From contig JAGOEH010000010.1 in NCBI GenBank assembly GCA_017997825.1, positions 1 through 34,880 on the forward strand: 34,880 nucleotides of DNA, read 5' to 3'. The notes beneath the pieces are model-generated. The model searched no databases. It was not told the origin of the DNA and worked only from the letters and a program-made list of their open reading frames with translations. Numbering within the stretch: position 1 is the first letter of the stretch; every line of letters starts with the position of its first letter. This document shows positions 17,571-27,927 of the stretch, piece by piece. The position numbers and the translations under genes were made by a program. The DNA is from Candidatus Delongbacteria bacterium (GTDB taxonomy: Bacteria > JAGOEH01).

Positions 17571-20455
17571 TATTTTTTTTTCGTTCGATTTTTGCGGGTT
17601 CTGGTTTCGGTATCAGGGTTGAGATGGGAGTTCAGGAGGGGAACCAGGAACTGTCCTGTATAGGAGTGAGGAACAGCGGCCACCTCCTCGGGAGTACCGG
17701 AAGCTACAATCCGGCCCCCGTCATTCCCGCCCTCCGGACCAAGATCGATAATATAATCAGCGGTCTTAATCACATCGAGGTTATGCTCGATCACAATCAC
17801 GCTGTTTCCTTTATCGACCAGGCGGTTAAGCACACTAAGCAGAAATTGAATATCTTCCAGATGGAGACCGGTAGTAGGTTCATCCAGAATATAGAGTGTT
17901 CGTCCGGTCGCCCGTTTCGAGAGTTCCGTCGCCAACTTGACCCGTTGAGCCTCTCCGCCGGAAAGGGTTGTGGCCTGTTGTCCCAGGTGGATATACCCCA
18001 ATCCGACTTCCAGCAGTGTCTGGAGTTTATTCCGAATGGACGGGATATTTTCAAAAAATTGAAACGCTTCCTGAACCGTCATATCCAGCACATCCGCAAT
18101 CGTTTTTCCGTTGTACTTGACTTCCAGAGTTTCACGGTTATAACGCTTCCCCTTGCAGGTTTCACAAATAACATAAATATCGGGGAGGAAGTGCATTTCC
18201 ACTTTAATAATACCGTCTCCACCACAGGCTTCGCATCGGCCTCCCTTAACATTGAAACTGAAACGTCCCGGGGTATACCCTCTCATTTTGGCTTCCGGTA
18301 AACGACTAAAGAGATCCCGAATAAAAGAAAACACCCCGGTATAGGTAGCCGGGTTGGATCGGGGCGTTCGGCCGATCGGGCTTTGGTCGACATTAATCAC
18401 CTTATCCAGATATTCCAGGCCGGTGATCCGTTCATAGCTTAAACAGGGGATATGGCTCCGATAGACCTTTTTAGCCAGGATCGGATAGAGGGTTTCGTTA
18501 ACCAGGCTGCTCTTTCCGGATCCGGATACCCCGGTCACACAGATCAGTATTCCCAGGGGAAATCGGACGCTGATATTTTTAAGGTTATTTCCCGAGGCTT
18601 TGACAATCTCGATATAGTTACCATTAATACGGCGTCGTTGATCGGGCAGGACAATCTTTTTTTGTCCGGTCAAATAGGCTCCGGTGAGCGAATCCGGATT
18701 ATCGGCCAATTCCTGGGGCGTTCCCTGGGCAACAACCCACCCCCCATCCACGCCGGCCCTGGGACCTAAATCGATAACATGATCGGCCGCCCGAATCGTA
18801 TCCAGGTCATGTTCGACCACAATGATCGTATTTCCAAGATCCCTCAGATGAGTCAGAGTCTCGATCAGTCTGACATTATCCCGTTGGTGAAGCCCGATAC
18901 TGGGTTCATCTAAAATATACAAAACCCCCATCAATTGGGAACCGATCTGGGTAGCTAATCGGATCCGTTGGGCTTCACCCCCCGATAAGGTGTAAGCGGT
19001 TCGATCCAGGGTCAGATAATCCAGGCCGACATTCACCAAAAAATTCAACCGTTCCCGGATCTCTTTGATAATCTGACGGGATATTTCGCGATCGGTCGGA
19101 GTCATCTCCAATCCGGAAAAGAACTGTCTTAACTCCTTAATCGACATAGCGGTAACATCTGCAATACTCTTATCCTGAATCCGAATCGAAAGGGCTTCCT
19201 TTTTCAATCGCTTGCCCTGGCAGGTTGGACACGGTTGGGTGGTCATGAAGGTCTCAATCCAGCTTTGAATTGATTCCGAATCGGTTTGTCGGTATCGGCG
19301 CATCAGATTATTACAAATACCTTCGAAGCGGTTATGGTTTTCCCAGACCCCTTTACCGTCGGAATGGCGGATCGAGATATGAATGGGTTCGGGGCTGCCG
19401 TAAAAAATAATCTGCTGAATGGATTCCGGCAGATCCCGAAAGGGAGTATTCAGATCAAACTTAAAATGACGGGCCAGGGAATGGATCATCTGCATGTAGA
19501 TGGTTCCCTGCATATTGATGGGAAGAATAGCTCCATCATTGATCGTCAGTTCAGGATTGGGCACCACCAGATTCGGATCAATCTCCAATCTGGTTCCCAG
19601 GCCGCTGCAGTCTTTGCAGGCGCCAAAGGGAGAGTTGAAAGAAAAAAAGCGGGGTTCAATTTCATCATACGAGATTCCACAATCGGGGCAGGCCAGTTTT
19701 TCGCTGAACAGGAAGTCCTGGTTTAGGTCATCATTGACCACAATGACCAGTCCCTCCGAGAGGCGAAGGGCGGTTTCCAGTGAATCCGTCAGACGATGGC
19801 GGATGGTATCGGAGGATTTGAGCCGATCGACCACGACTTCAAGGGTATGTTTCTTGTTTTTCTCAAGACGGATTTCATCCTCCAGCATTCGGATCTCTCC
19901 ATCAATCCGTATCCTCACGAATCCTTGCTTCTGCATTTCACTCAGCAGATGGGTGTATTCGCCTTTGCGGCCCCGGACCAGAGGGGCCAGAATCATGAAG
20001 CGCGTTCCCGATTTCCAACTCATCAGGGTATCGGTCATCTGCTGTACGGTCTGAGATGCGATAGGCTTGCCGCATATATAGCAGAACGGCTTGCCGATCC
20101 GCGCAAAAAGAAGCCGCAGATAGTCGTAAATCTCGGTCACGGTTCCTACGGTGGAACGAGGATTGCGGGTGGTCGTTTTTTGTTCAATCGAGATGGCCGG
20201 CGACAACCCATCAATAGAATCGACATCCGGTTTTTCCATTAATCCCAGAAATTGCCGGGCATAAGCCGACAATGATTCCATATAACGGCGCTGCCCCTCC
20301 GCATAAATCGTATCAAACGCCAGCGACGATTTTCCGCTACCTGATAATCCGGTGATTACCACCATCTTATCACGAGGAATCCGAACCGTGATGTTTTTAA
20401 GATTATGCTCCCGGGCTCCCCTTACCTCGATAAAGGATTCATGATCATTTTTCAA
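17567..20455 (-). CDS. uvrA: UvrABC excision nuclease subunit A
   Basis: Damage-sensing ATPase of nucleotide excision repair. It has two ABC ATPase modules with Walker [10 protein letters not shown] and GVSGSGKSS, signatures [12 protein letters not shown] and [12 protein letters not shown], and Walker [11 protein letters not shown] and [10 protein letters not shown]. Two zinc modules are intact (CPDC ... CKDC and CEAC ... CETC), plus the CYIC site near the N-terminus. The start chosen is TTG at 20455, giving [13 protein letters not shown] and 962 residues. This puts a GGAG 7 nt upstream and gives the N-terminal length usual for UvrA. The alternative ATG at 20500 would add 15 residues inside the upstream gene. 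It overlaps the preceding stop by 11 nt. The C-terminal tail is Arg/Lys-rich. Confidence 0.96.
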   Translation of the reverse strand: MKNDHESFIEVRGAREHNLKNITVRIPRDKMVVITGLSGSGKSSLAFDTIYAEGQRRYMESLSAYARQFLGLMEKPDVDSIDGLSPAISIEQKTTTRNPRSTVGTVTEIYDYLRLLFARIGKPFCYICGKPIASQTVQQMTDTLMSWKSGTRFMILAPLVRGRKGEYTHLLSEMQKQGFVRIRIDGEIRMLEDEIRLEKNKKHTLEVVVDRLKSSDTIRHRLTDSLETALRLSEGLVIVVNDDLNQDFLFSEKLACPDCGISYDEIEPRFFSFNSPFGACKDCSGLGTRLEIDPNLVVPNPELTINDGAILPINMQGTIYMQMIHSLARHFKFDLNTPFRDLPESIQQIIFYGSPEPIHISIRHSDGKGVWENHNRFEGICNNLMRRYRQTDSESIQSWIETFMTTQPCPTCQGKRLKKEALSIRIQDKSIADVTAMSIKELRQFFSGLEMTPTDREISRQIIKEIRERLNFLVNVGLDYLTLDRTAYTLSGGEAQRIRLATQIGSQLMGVLYILDEPSIGLHQRDNVRLIETLTHLRDLGNTIIVVEHDLDTIRAADHVIDLGPRAGVDGGWVVAQGTPQELADNPDSLTGAYLTGQKKIVLPDQRRRINGNYIEIVKASGNNLKNISVRFPLGILICVTGVSGSGKSSLVNETLYPILAKKVYRSHIPCLSYERITGLEYLDKVINVDQSPIGRTPRSNPATYTGVFSFIRDLFSRLPEAKMRGYTPGRFSFNVKGGRCEACGGDGIIKVEMHFLPDIYVICETCKGKRYNRETLEVKYNGKTIADVLDMTVQEAFQFFENIPSIRNKLQTLLEVGLGYIHLGQQATTLSGGEAQRVKLATELSKRATGRTLYILDEPTTGLHLEDIQFLLSVLNRLVDKGNSVIVIEHNLDVIKTADYIIDLGPEGGNDGGRIVASGTPEEVAAVPHSYTGQFLVPLLNSHLNPDTETRTRKNRTKKKY

Positions 20456-22241
20456 AGACAATCTCCAATTTTCGTTTGACTTTAATGAATTCGATAACAT
20501 TTAATGCCGTATGCTTCTGCTTGAGAATGGCAATCAGAACGGTTACACTTTCAAAATCCACCCGGGAAAAAATTACCTCATAAGGGGTTAGGATCGTGAG
20601 AATCTCGGTCATTCGTTCATTCTGAAGCCGATAGGCAACATAAAACACACTTCCGGAGGTGATGATCCGATGATTCTCCAACTGAATCACCAATTGTTCC
20701 GCTCGAACCCCAAAATTGAGTTTCCGGCTGATCATGTCCTGGTGAAGTCTAATCGAATTGCGGATGACAGCCAGGATCTCGTTCATAAAAGCGGATATCC
20801 GGTAGAATTCGTTCAGATGATAATAAAAATGGATTAATATATCCTGTGGAAACTCGGTAAGGTGCTGGATAATGTGATCCAGTTTATCATTATCCATTAC
20901 CCTCATTCCTTCATCAAAATCCCGGTATTTCGGGAGATAATGGCATAGAATTTCTTTGATCTTGCCGTAAATCTCCTCGCTCTTGGACCACAATTCGGTT
21001 TCCACCCGCAAATCGACAATATTTAATTCATTCTGGTTCATACGGGAAGCCGGAGAGATCTTGAAAATATGGAATCCGGGGATTCGACTCAATTCAACAG
21101 CAAAACTGATCGCGAAATTAATCGTATCAGTCAGGTGGAATCCATGGACTACGATCAGCTTGAATTCAACGAAATACTCCTGCCGGTTCTCCAGACTGAA
21201 ATAGAACTGGGGGATACCGGTTTTTTCACACTCATTCCGTAGAATAGGGATAATGGCTCTGCCATACTGCTCGAATCCACCGATTTTATCAAACGATTCC
21301 AGACTCAAGAGATATCCCTGATTCCGCAGCGTTTCGAAGGCTGTCTCGATCCGACGGATCCATTCAGGTCCATACCAGTTTTCCGCCGGATCATTGATCT
21401 CGATCCGGATGATGGCAATGTCATCCACCATATATTTCTTAATGTAGCGGATAATAAATCGAGGAACAGACTTTCGTAAGGCGGCCAACACCATATTCAG
21501 ATTGACCTTTCCCTCGCGGGTCGCCACGCTGATCCCGGTCAGTTTTTCTCGGATGGTTTGCAGATTTTTAACATGATAAAAAAAGCTGAATTCGGAGTTA
21601 TCCTTAAGACTCTTATAAAACCGGTAGTTATTAATGATCTGGTCACACAGATCCCCGGGTATCCGTTCTGAGATATAGGCTTTGGTCCGATTGGTAAAGA
21701 ACTTGATGACCTCTCCTTTTTCGCGTATCAGATCATCGGCCAGTTCTTTGGCGCAGCGATTCCGGATCATGGCAATGACTTCCTCATACACCTCCAGTTT
21801 CTGAACCTCCTGAGATATTAAATAACTGATGGGAGCGCTTTGCAGAGTTGCCCGTTCAATAATGGATTTCAGGAAAACCTTTTGGAACTGGAAACGGTCA
21901 TATTCATGGGGTTGCAGAATCATTCTGAAAAAAATGAAGGCCTTTTTCTGATCCTGATAAGGGAATTGGAATCCATGAGTAAAGTTGATATTGAACTCAG
22001 CGTTATGTAGATATCCGCTGATGGTTTCGATCATTCCCGGCCAATCCGGGGCGATCACGCCGATATCGATCCGGTAATCCGGGTCCTGTTTTGTATCCTT
22101 GAATTCCACCATAATGGTTTGAGGGTTTTTAAGGTATTGGTGGAAGAGTGAAACGAAGAACTGGTCGAGGTAGACTTCATTCTGTTGATTGATCCGCTTG
22201 ATATAGTCAAGACAGGAGAAGATGCAGGAATCATTGGCCAT
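20445..22241 (-). CDS. Uncharacterised ACT-like protein upstream of uvrA
   Basis: 598 residues, soluble, no signal peptide or membrane helix. I do not recognise a family. Residues 55-125 have the shape of an ACT domain: [20 protein letters not shown], helix, [12 protein letters not shown], strand, like the PDRPGLL-type ACT units of GlnD and RelA. Further alternating strand/helix blocks occur near 270-310, 350-400 and 510-590 and may be additional divergent ACT-like folds, with a helical region at 150-240 between. Such domains usually bind small ligands or mediate dimerisation. It has a good site (GAGGTGA) before ATG 22241 and is translationally coupled to uvrA, so a regulatory role in that operon is possible but unproven. 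Confidence 0.7.
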   Translation of the reverse strand: MANDSCIFSCLDYIKRINQQNEVYLDQFFVSLFHQYLKNPQTIMVEFKDTKQDPDYRIDIGVIAPDWPGMIETISGYLHNAEFNINFTHGFQFPYQDQKKAFIFFRMILQPHEYDRFQFQKVFLKSIIERATLQSAPISYLISQEVQKLEVYEEVIAMIRNRCAKELADDLIREKGEVIKFFTNRTKAYISERIPGDLCDQIINNYRFYKSLKDNSEFSFFYHVKNLQTIREKLTGISVATREGKVNLNMVLAALRKSVPRFIIRYIKKYMVDDIAIIRIEINDPAENWYGPEWIRRIETAFETLRNQGYLLSLESFDKIGGFEQYGRAIIPILRNECEKTGIPQFYFSLENRQEYFVEFKLIVVHGFHLTDTINFAISFAVELSRIPGFHIFKISPASRMNQNELNIVDLRVETELWSKSEEIYGKIKEILCHYLPKYRDFDEGMRVMDNDKLDHIIQHLTEFPQDILIHFYYHLNEFYRISAFMNEILAVIRNSIRLHQDMISRKLNFGVRAEQLVIQLENHRIITSGSVFYVAYRLQNERMTEILTILTPYEVIFSRVDFESVTVLIAILKQKHTALNVIEFIKVKRKLEIVFEK

Positions 22242-22263
22242 GATTCACCTCAATTCTATTGGA

Positions 22264-22611
22264 TCATGGTTGTTTAAAAAACTTATTCAATTGCGGAATG
22301 GAATAGCAGTTGATCACATCGGCAGGGGTTAATCCGCCTTTACGGGCAATCCCGATCCTGTAATCCGGATCATCGATACTCTTGGTGCGATGGGCATCGG
22401 GATTGATAGCGAAATGTATTCCCCGGTCGCACGCCGGTTTTATCCAGCGCCAATCCAGGTCGAGGCAATACGGACCGGCACTGATTCCAAGAATTTTCCG
22501 ATAGCGGGTGGCTTTCTGAAAGGCCCGGATCGTGAAGGGATTCTCTCCCTTGAATTTCATCAGCTCCGCCACCTCCTCCAGGAACTCCGCTATATCTTTG
22601 TTTTTCATCAT
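22264..22611 (-). pseudogene. Internally deleted DNA polymerase X (polX) remnant
   Basis: A 115-residue open frame made of two ends of PolX. Residues 1-36 (KNKDIAEFLEEVAELMKFKG, then ENPFTIRAFQKA) match the N-terminal helical part of bacterial PolX. From about residue 41 (ISAGPYCLDLDWRWIKPA ... INPDAH ... DDPDYRIGIARKGG ... DVINCYS) it matches the C-terminal end of the PHP domain. Some 400-450 residues, including the palm catalytic Asp residues and most PHP metal ligands, are absent, yet the frame is uninterrupted. ATG 22611 is preferred because AAGGA lies 7 nt upstream; it begins 11 nt after the LOG-family stop. It could be a decaying remnant or a retained mini-protein. Confidence 0.75.
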
Positions 22612-22622
22612 GATCAAATCCT

Positions 22623-23198
22623 TCAAACCCATTTTCTGATAGACGACGGAGCCTGATAGGTTTCAAGATAGTCGATAATCTGGTGATCATCCGATGATAT
22701 CGAGATAAAATCCATAAATTCAGATTTCATAAACCCCAGCTGAACAGTTTTTTCAAGCATCCTAACCAGGGGAGTATAATAGTCCAGGCAATTATAAAGG
22801 ATAATCGGTTTGGAATGATATCCCAATTGTTTGAGCGTCATGATTTCCAACAATTCCTCCATGGTCCCGATTCCACCGGGGAAGGCGATGAACCCATCGG
22901 CCAGATTCTCCATCAGCTCTTTTCGTTTTCGCATATCCGGAACGATAATCAATTGAGTCAGGCCACGATGAACCACCCCTGGAATATTCAGTTTTTCAGG
23001 AATGACGCCGGTGACTGGCCGATTATGATTCAGAAAGATTTGAGCTACCTTTCCCATGATTCCGATATCCCCGCCTCCATAAATCAATTCCATGTCGCGA
23101 CGGGCCAACAACTCGGCTATCGATTGGCAGCAGCGGGCATATTCGGCCGGAATGTTATTACTGGAAGAGGCATAAATACAGATTTTTTTGAGTATCAT
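22623..23198 (-). CDS. LOG-family protein (TIGR00730; nucleotide 5'-monophosphate phosphoribohydrolase-like)
   Basis: 191 residues with the Rossmann-like LOG fold: YGGG near residue 40, DMRKRKELM (87-95) and the signature PGGIGTMEELLE (107-118). Family members cleave N6-modified AMP or other nucleoside monophosphates to base and ribose 5-phosphate. They were formerly mis-named lysine decarboxylases. First gene of the operon leading to uvrA, behind the promoter at 23327-23355 with a leader of about 120 nt. The Shine-Dalgarno is weak (GGATTTTGG just before the ATG). Confidence 0.88.
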   Translation of the reverse strand: MILKKICIYASSSNNIPAEYARCCQSIAELLARRDMELIYGGGDIGIMGKVAQIFLNHNRPVTGVIPEKLNIPGVVHRGLTQLIIVPDMRKRKELMENLADGFIAFPGGIGTMEELLEIMTLKQLGYHSKPIILYNCLDYYTPLVRMLEKTVQLGFMKSEFMDFISISSDDHQIIDYLETYQAPSSIRKWV

Positions 23199-23326
23199 CC
23201 AAAATCCATGTTCAGTTTGAGGTTATTCAAAAGGATCAGAGTAAGGGTCAAGCCGCATCGGGTTTATCCTTCACTCTTTCATCGTATCACTTGTCTATCA
23301 ATCATTTTGTTACCGGCATCCGAACC

Positions 23327-23355
23327 ATAATACTATTTGTTCCGATAAAAGTCAA
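23327..23355 (-). promoter_or_regulatory. Promoter of the LOG - polX remnant - ACT-like - uvrA operon
   Basis: Minus-strand TTGACT (23355-23350), 17-bp spacer, TATTAT (23332-23327). Predicted start is near 23320. Confidence 0.6.
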
Positions 23356-23394
23356 TTCAAAACCCGGGACTAAATCCGGTTTGGATCTTTTTAC

Positions 23395-23427
23395 TTGACA
23401 ACCCTGATAATATTTATATTATTATCA
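23395..23427 (+). promoter_or_regulatory. Plus-strand promoter overlapped by an AT-rich inverted repeat
   Basis: TTGACA (23395-23400), 16 bp, TATTAT (23417-23422). The spacer and -10 are covered by perfect dyads: TGATAATA (23405-23412) with TATTATCA (23420-23427), and nested ATAATAT / ATATTAT (23407-23413, 23416-23422). This is a plausible repressor operator; the outer arms recall Fur-type half sites, but the spacing differs from a standard Fur box. Confidence 0.5.
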
Positions 23428-23428
23428 A

Positions 23429-23488
23429 TAGCCTCTTATTATTTAAAACGATATCGGCAGCAGGTGCCAAAAATCTGCTGCCGTTTTT
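23429..23488 (+). ncRNA. Candidate orphan small RNA of about 60 nt
   Basis: Starts at the point predicted from the promoter at 23395-23422 and ends in a terminator hairpin. No open frame with a ribosome-binding site lies inside, and no plus-strand gene follows for 4.5 kb. Promoter plus terminator with nothing coding between is the main evidence; expression is not shown by sequence. Confidence 0.35.
23455..23488 (+). terminator. Intrinsic terminator (plus strand)
   Basis: Perfect 9-bp stem CGGCAGCAG (23455-23463) with CTGCTGCCG (23475-23483), 11-nt loop, then TTTTT (23484-23488). Read on the minus strand it lacks an immediate T-run, so it works best as the end of a plus-strand transcript. Confidence 0.6.
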
Positions 23489-23562
23489 CATTTAGGGGCT
23501 AAACGGGCATTTTATCAATCCGATCGGGATCAGCCATGTGCCGCCGGCCGGATAAACACCAT

Positions 23563-26500
23563 TCATACCCGTCGGGAGTGACTAAAAAAACGGATATACA
23601 TAACGGGAACAACCATCAGAGTCAGCAGAGTGGAAAACAGCATTCCTCCAACCACTGCGATCCCCATTGAGATTCGGCTTTCGGAGCCGGCTCCCAGAGC
23701 CAATGCAATCGGAAGGGTTCCCAGAATTGTAGAGAGACTGGTCATCAGAATAGGCCGAAAGCGGCTGACGGCGGCATGAACGACGGCCTCCCTTACTCCC
23801 AGCCCGGCTTCACGCTGCTGATTGGCAAATTCGACAATCAGAATACCGTTTTTTGTAACCAGACCGATCAGCATAATTTGACCGATTTCACTGAAAATAT
23901 TCAGGGTTTGATGGAACAACCACAGCGAAAAAAGAGAGCCGGCCAAGGCCAGAGGAACCGTAACCATGATAATCAGAGGAGATCTGAAACTCTCAAACTG
24001 GGCAGCCATGATCAGATAGATCAAAACCAAAGATAGCAGGAAGGTCCACAGCAGAGAGGAGGAACTTTCGACGAAATCTTTGGAGGCTCCGGCTAAGGCC
24101 GTACTGAATGTTTCATCCAGCACCCGGCCCGCGATACGGTCCATGCCGGCTATCCCGTCCCCGATGGTCTTCCCTTCGGCCAGATTGGCGGAAACGGTAG
24201 CGGATACATAGCGGTTGTATCGATAGAGCTGAGGAGGCCGGCTGCCGGATTCATACCGAATCAGGTTCGTAATCGGAACCATTTGGCCGGAACCATTCCT
24301 GACATAAAGATATTGGAAATCATCCGGTTGACTTCTTAACTGGGGATCGATCTGAGCGATGATTTGGTATTGTTTGGAGTTCATGATAAAGTACCCGAAT
24401 CGCTGACCGCTGTATGCCAGTTGGAGGGTTTGGGCAACATCCTCAACTGACAGATCCATCTGGCGGGCTCTGGCGCGATCGATGGAAACCACCAATTCAG
24501 GTTTATTGAATTTCAGGTTGACATCCACCATGTTGAAGGTGGAATCCTGGCCGGCCCGGCGCATGAATTCGGGCAGAATTTGCCTGAGCCGGTCGATATC
24601 CTGGGCTTGAATCACATACTGAACCGGAAGTCCAAAGCGTTGAGTGCTGACGGAAAGCTCCTGTCCGACAATCAGGCGGACATCCGTAATCCGTCGGGTT
24701 AAGCTGGAAAGATGTTGATAAATCTCCTGCTGGGATCGAGAACGTTGATTGGGCGGCGTCAACATGAGGCGGGTTGAGCCGCTGTTGACGGAACCGGAAC
24801 CGCCGAATCCGGGAGCGGTAAAGCTGATCATGACATCACGTTCCGGAATATGATCCTGGATCAATTGATCCAAATCCAGGATATAACGATCCATCAGTTG
24901 AAACGAGGTGCCCTCCGGTGCCGTGGCTGAAATTCTAAGCGAACTGCGATCCTCCAAGGGTGACAATTCGAGAGGCAGGATAAAAGCCAAACCGGCAATC
25001 AACAGGCCACAACCGATCATAATGGACCAGGCCAACCACTTCCGCTCCAGATTCCATTCCAGAAATTGACGGTACCGATCCGTCATCCATTCAAAATATG
25101 GCTGGGTTTTAAGATAAAATTTGGAATGGCCGGTTTTATGGGATAAAATTAAAACGCTCATCATCGGCGTCAAAGTCAGAGCCACAAATGCGGATATCAG
25201 AATAGCTCCGGCCAATACAATCCCGAACTCCCTGAATAACCGACCGGTCAGCCCCTGCAAAAACATAATCGGTAAAAAAATTGAGGCCAGAGTCGCAGTG
25301 GTGGAAATGATAGCAAAAAATATCTCACTCGATCCCTTTTCACCCGCCTCGATCGAGTTCATTCCCTTTTCCGTTTTAGCATAGATATTCTCCAACACCA
25401 CAATCGCATCATCCACCACAATCCCAATCGCCAACACAACGCCCAGCAGGGTTAGAATATTGATCGAAAAATCAAACAGGTACATGATAAAAAAGGTTCC
25501 AATCAGCGAGATCGGAATCGCCACAATCGGGATCATGGTCGTTCTCCAGTCACGCAGGAAAAGAAAAATAATCAGAATGACCAGAATAAAAGCCAATAGA
25601 ATGGTTTCCTCGACCTCTTTGACCGAATTTTTGATAAAACGGGTGAAATCATATCCGTTTTGGATTTCAACATCTTTCGGGATATCGCGTTTGATATCCT
25701 CAAGCCGTTTATAAAATTGGTCGGCGATTTGAATATGGTTGGAGCCGGGTTGGGGAACCAAGCCCACCCCGATCATCGGAATTCCATTACGGCGTAGCAC
25801 AGTTCGTTCATTTTCAGGACTTAAGACGGCATATCCGACATCCCGTAAGCGAATCAGATGGGTATTATCCTCCCGAATAATCAACTGGTTGAAATCCTCC
25901 TCGGTCGTCAGACGTCCCAGGGTCCGCAGGGTTAATTCGGTATAACATCCCTCGATCCGTCCTGACGGCAGATCGATATTCTCCTGTCTCAAGCCGGAAC
26001 GGATATCCTGCATGGTGACATGATGAGCCGCCATTTTGCGGGGATCAAGCCATAACCGCATCGCATACTTCTTTTCACCCCAGATCTGGATCTGGCTGAC
26101 TCCCGGAATGGTCTGCAGACGTTCCTTAAATATAGTATTGGCAATATCGGTTAATTCCAGCAGGTTTCTTTTATCGCTGCGCAGGGTGATCAAGAGGATG
26201 GTGGAGGCATTGGCATCGGCTTTACGCACTACCGGCGGATCGACATCGGACGGCAGGGAGCGTGTAGCTCGTGAAACCCGATCCCGAACATCATTAGCAG
26301 CGGCTTCCAGATCGACGCTCAAATCAAATTCGACGGTAATCGTGCTTCGTCCTTCCGCACTGGTTGAACTCAGGCTGCGGATCCCATCGATTCCATTGAT
26401 GGATTCTTCCAGAGGCTCTGTAATTTGGGTCTCGATCACATCCGAGTTGGCTCCGGTGTAAGTAGTACTAACATTGATAGTCGGCGGATCGACGTTCGGA

Positions 26501-26610
26501 TACTCCCGCACGCCTAGAAACGTAAAACTGATGGCTCCCATTATAATGATCAACAATTGAAGGACTATCGTCAGGACGGGTCGGTGGATACTGATGGTGG
26601 ATAATCTCAT
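23563..26610 (-). CDS. RND-family multidrug efflux pump, inner-membrane subunit (AcrB/MexF-like)
   Basis: 1015 residues, the usual length for hydrophobe/amphiphile efflux RND transporters. It has the N-terminal helix followed by VREYPNVDPPTINV, two large periplasmic loops and twelve predicted helices. The proton-relay pair is present in helix 4 (GIVVDDAIVVLENI), with the matching Lys in helix 10 (LVTKNGILIVEFANQ). AAQFESF before helix 8 is typical. It exchanges protons for drugs in a tripartite complex with the fusion protein encoded immediately upstream. Their genes overlap by ATGA at 26607-26610. No outer-membrane channel (TolC/OprM) gene is in this operon, so it must be supplied elsewhere. 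Confidence 0.95.
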   Translation of the reverse strand: MRLSTISIHRPVLTIVLQLLIIIMGAISFTFLGVREYPNVDPPTINVSTTYTGANSDVIETQITEPLEESINGIDGIRSLSSTSAEGRSTITVEFDLSVDLEAAANDVRDRVSRATRSLPSDVDPPVVRKADANASTILLITLRSDKRNLLELTDIANTIFKERLQTIPGVSQIQIWGEKKYAMRLWLDPRKMAAHHVTMQDIRSGLRQENIDLPSGRIEGCYTELTLRTLGRLTTEEDFNQLIIREDNTHLIRLRDVGYAVLSPENERTVLRRNGIPMIGVGLVPQPGSNHIQIADQFYKRLEDIKRDIPKDVEIQNGYDFTRFIKNSVKEVEETILLAFILVILIIFLFLRDWRTTMIPIVAIPISLIGTFFIMYLFDFSINILTLLGVVLAIGIVVDDAIVVLENIYAKTEKGMNSIEAGEKGSSEIFFAIISTTATLASIFLPIMFLQGLTGRLFREFGIVLAGAILISAFVALTLTPMMSVLILSHKTGHSKFYLKTQPYFEWMTDRYRQFLEWNLERKWLAWSIMIGCGLLIAGLAFILPLELSPLEDRSSLRISATAPEGTSFQLMDRYILDLDQLIQDHIPERDVMISFTAPGFGGSGSVNSGSTRLMLTPPNQRSRSQQEIYQHLSSLTRRITDVRLIVGQELSVSTQRFGLPVQYVIQAQDIDRLRQILPEFMRRAGQDSTFNMVDVNLKFNKPELVVSIDRARARQMDLSVEDVAQTLQLAYSGQRFGYFIMNSKQYQIIAQIDPQLRSQPDDFQYLYVRNGSGQMVPITNLIRYESGSRPPQLYRYNRYVSATVSANLAEGKTIGDGIAGMDRIAGRVLDETFSTALAGASKDFVESSSSLLWTFLLSLVLIYLIMAAQFESFRSPLIIMVTVPLALAGSLFSLWLFHQTLNIFSEIGQIMLIGLVTKNGILIVEFANQQREAGLGVREAVVHAAVSRFRPILMTSLSTILGTLPIALALGAGSESRISMGIAVVGGMLFSTLLTLMVVPVMYIRFFSHSRRV

Positions 26611-27680
26611 GGCTGGAGCTCCGGAGACTCGATTTGATCGATATCGATCGTCAACCCGGGTCTGAGCTGCAAAATCCCACTGATAATCAGGGTATCACCG
26701 GAATCCAATCCGTCGATAATTTCAATTCTCCGGCTGTCGCGATGCCCGATGTGAACCCGCTGTTCTTGGGCCTGACCGTTTCGGTAACAATAGACCTTCT
26801 GGCCCTCGATATCCGGGATCAATGCCCAGGATGGAATATAAACCGTGTTTTCACGGTCGGCATAACCAATCTGAATATCGGCCGACAATCCCGGGATAAA
26901 TCCTTTCCCGGTATTATCCAATCGGGCTTTCACCAGTATCGAGGCACTACTGGAGTTCACCTGGGGTTCTACCGCGTAGATCGAGGCCCGAGTCCAGGTT
27001 TGGGTATTTCGAAGTCTGAATTCCAGGGTATCGCCCGTCCCGACCTGTGCGGCAAATTCTTCCGGAATCCGGGTTTCAATCTTGATAAAATCGGTATTGA
27101 CCAGCCAGGCAATATCAGTACCGGCCGAAAGATAACTGCCCGGACTCAGCCTTCTCAATCCCATCACACCCGAAAAAGGAGCCCGGATCTCGGTCTTTTC
27201 AATTTTGGCTTTTGTATACCGAATATCAGCCAGGATCAGGTCCAGGTCATTCAGAGCATCCTCATACTCCTGGCGGCTGATTCCATTCTTTTCCAACAGC
27301 TTCCGTTGTCGATATTCATTATCGGCTGCTCGTTTCCGCCGTAATTCCAATTTGCTTAATTCGGCCTGCAGGTCGGCATCGTACAATTTGACCAATAAAT
27401 CGCCGGCTTCTACCGCCTTTCCTTCTTTAAAACCGATACGATCAATCCGCCCTGAAACCTCAGGTTTCAGCATGACCGATTCATTGGCAGTCAAAGTTCC
27501 AATAGACCGGATCACCGTCTTAGCCCGATCGGCCCGCACAATCATTGCCTTGACACGTAAAACGGATTTGGGTTGATCCCCGTTTCCTGGTTTTTGCCGG
27601 CCGGAATGAAACGGCAGGAACTGATACCCTATAATCAGCACCAAGACCGCCAATACAATGTAAATCCAACGTTTTCGCAT
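26607..27680 (-). CDS. RND efflux periplasmic adaptor (membrane fusion protein)
   Basis: 357 residues. An uncleaved or Sec-type N-terminal helix (WIYIVLAVLVLIIGYQF) is followed by the barrel-sandwich lipoyl-like half (LKPEVSGRIDRIGFKEGKAV), a helical hairpin of about 60 residues (99-160), the second lipoyl half (IRAPFSGVMGLRRLSPGSYL) and beta-barrel and membrane-proximal domains. This is the AcrA/MexE-like order. The hairpin is short compared with AcrA. Of two close ATGs, 27680 is preferred because AGGG lies 6 nt upstream, while 27686 sits directly on that site. It has a consensus promoter with a leader of about 190 nt. Confidence 0.93.
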   Translation of the reverse strand: MRKRWIYIVLAVLVLIIGYQFLPFHSGRQKPGNGDQPKSVLRVKAMIVRADRAKTVIRSIGTLTANESVMLKPEVSGRIDRIGFKEGKAVEAGDLLVKLYDADLQAELSKLELRRKRAADNEYRQRKLLEKNGISRQEYEDALNDLDLILADIRYTKAKIEKTEIRAPFSGVMGLRRLSPGSYLSAGTDIAWLVNTDFIKIETRIPEEFAAQVGTGDTLEFRLRNTQTWTRASIYAVEPQVNSSSASILVKARLDNTGKGFIPGLSADIQIGYADRENTVYIPSWALIPDIEGQKVYCYRNGQAQEQRVHIGHRDSRRIEIIDGLDSGDTLIISGILQLRPGLTIDIDQIESPELQP

Positions 27681-27879
27681 TGTCATCCCTGCTTTCTATG
27701 ATAAGATTTATTAATGCGGCTTCTCAATTCCCGATGCATCGGTAAGTAAAATGCCTGATCGATAAGCTGGAGAAGTGGAAATTGATCACTTAAAACGATA
27801 CTCTTCGGACCTGATTCAACTCACGTCCGGAGCTGGAGATAAATGCCGGATCGGAATCAAGATATTCATAATGGTGATG

Positions 27880-27908
27880 ATTATACACCAAAAAAAGTGA
27901 ATTGTCAA
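27880..27908 (-). promoter_or_regulatory. Consensus promoter of the RND efflux operon
   Basis: Minus-strand TTGACA (27908-27903), exactly 17 bp, TATAAT (27885-27880): both hexamers perfect. The 190-nt leader down to 27680 contains a short CGGAC / GTCCG dyad but nothing I can assign. No regulator gene is adjacent. Confidence 0.75.
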
Positions 27909-27927
27909 CTCCGATTTATTTTCATAG

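Noticed and set aside
17564-20054. Long open frames antisense to uvrA (for example 17564-18301 and 19500-20054, plus strand)
   Set aside because: They mirror the codon pattern of uvrA on the opposite strand, have no ribosome-binding site and give low-complexity Ser/Arg-rich peptides.
23405-23427. Canonical Fur box
   Set aside because: The outer arms look Fur-like, but they are separated by several bases rather than the 1 bp of the usual 7-1-7 arrangement; kept only as an unspecified operator.
26634-27344. 236-codon plus-strand frame opposite the membrane fusion protein gene
   Set aside because: Antisense shadow of a clear MFP gene, no start signals, no recognisable motifs.
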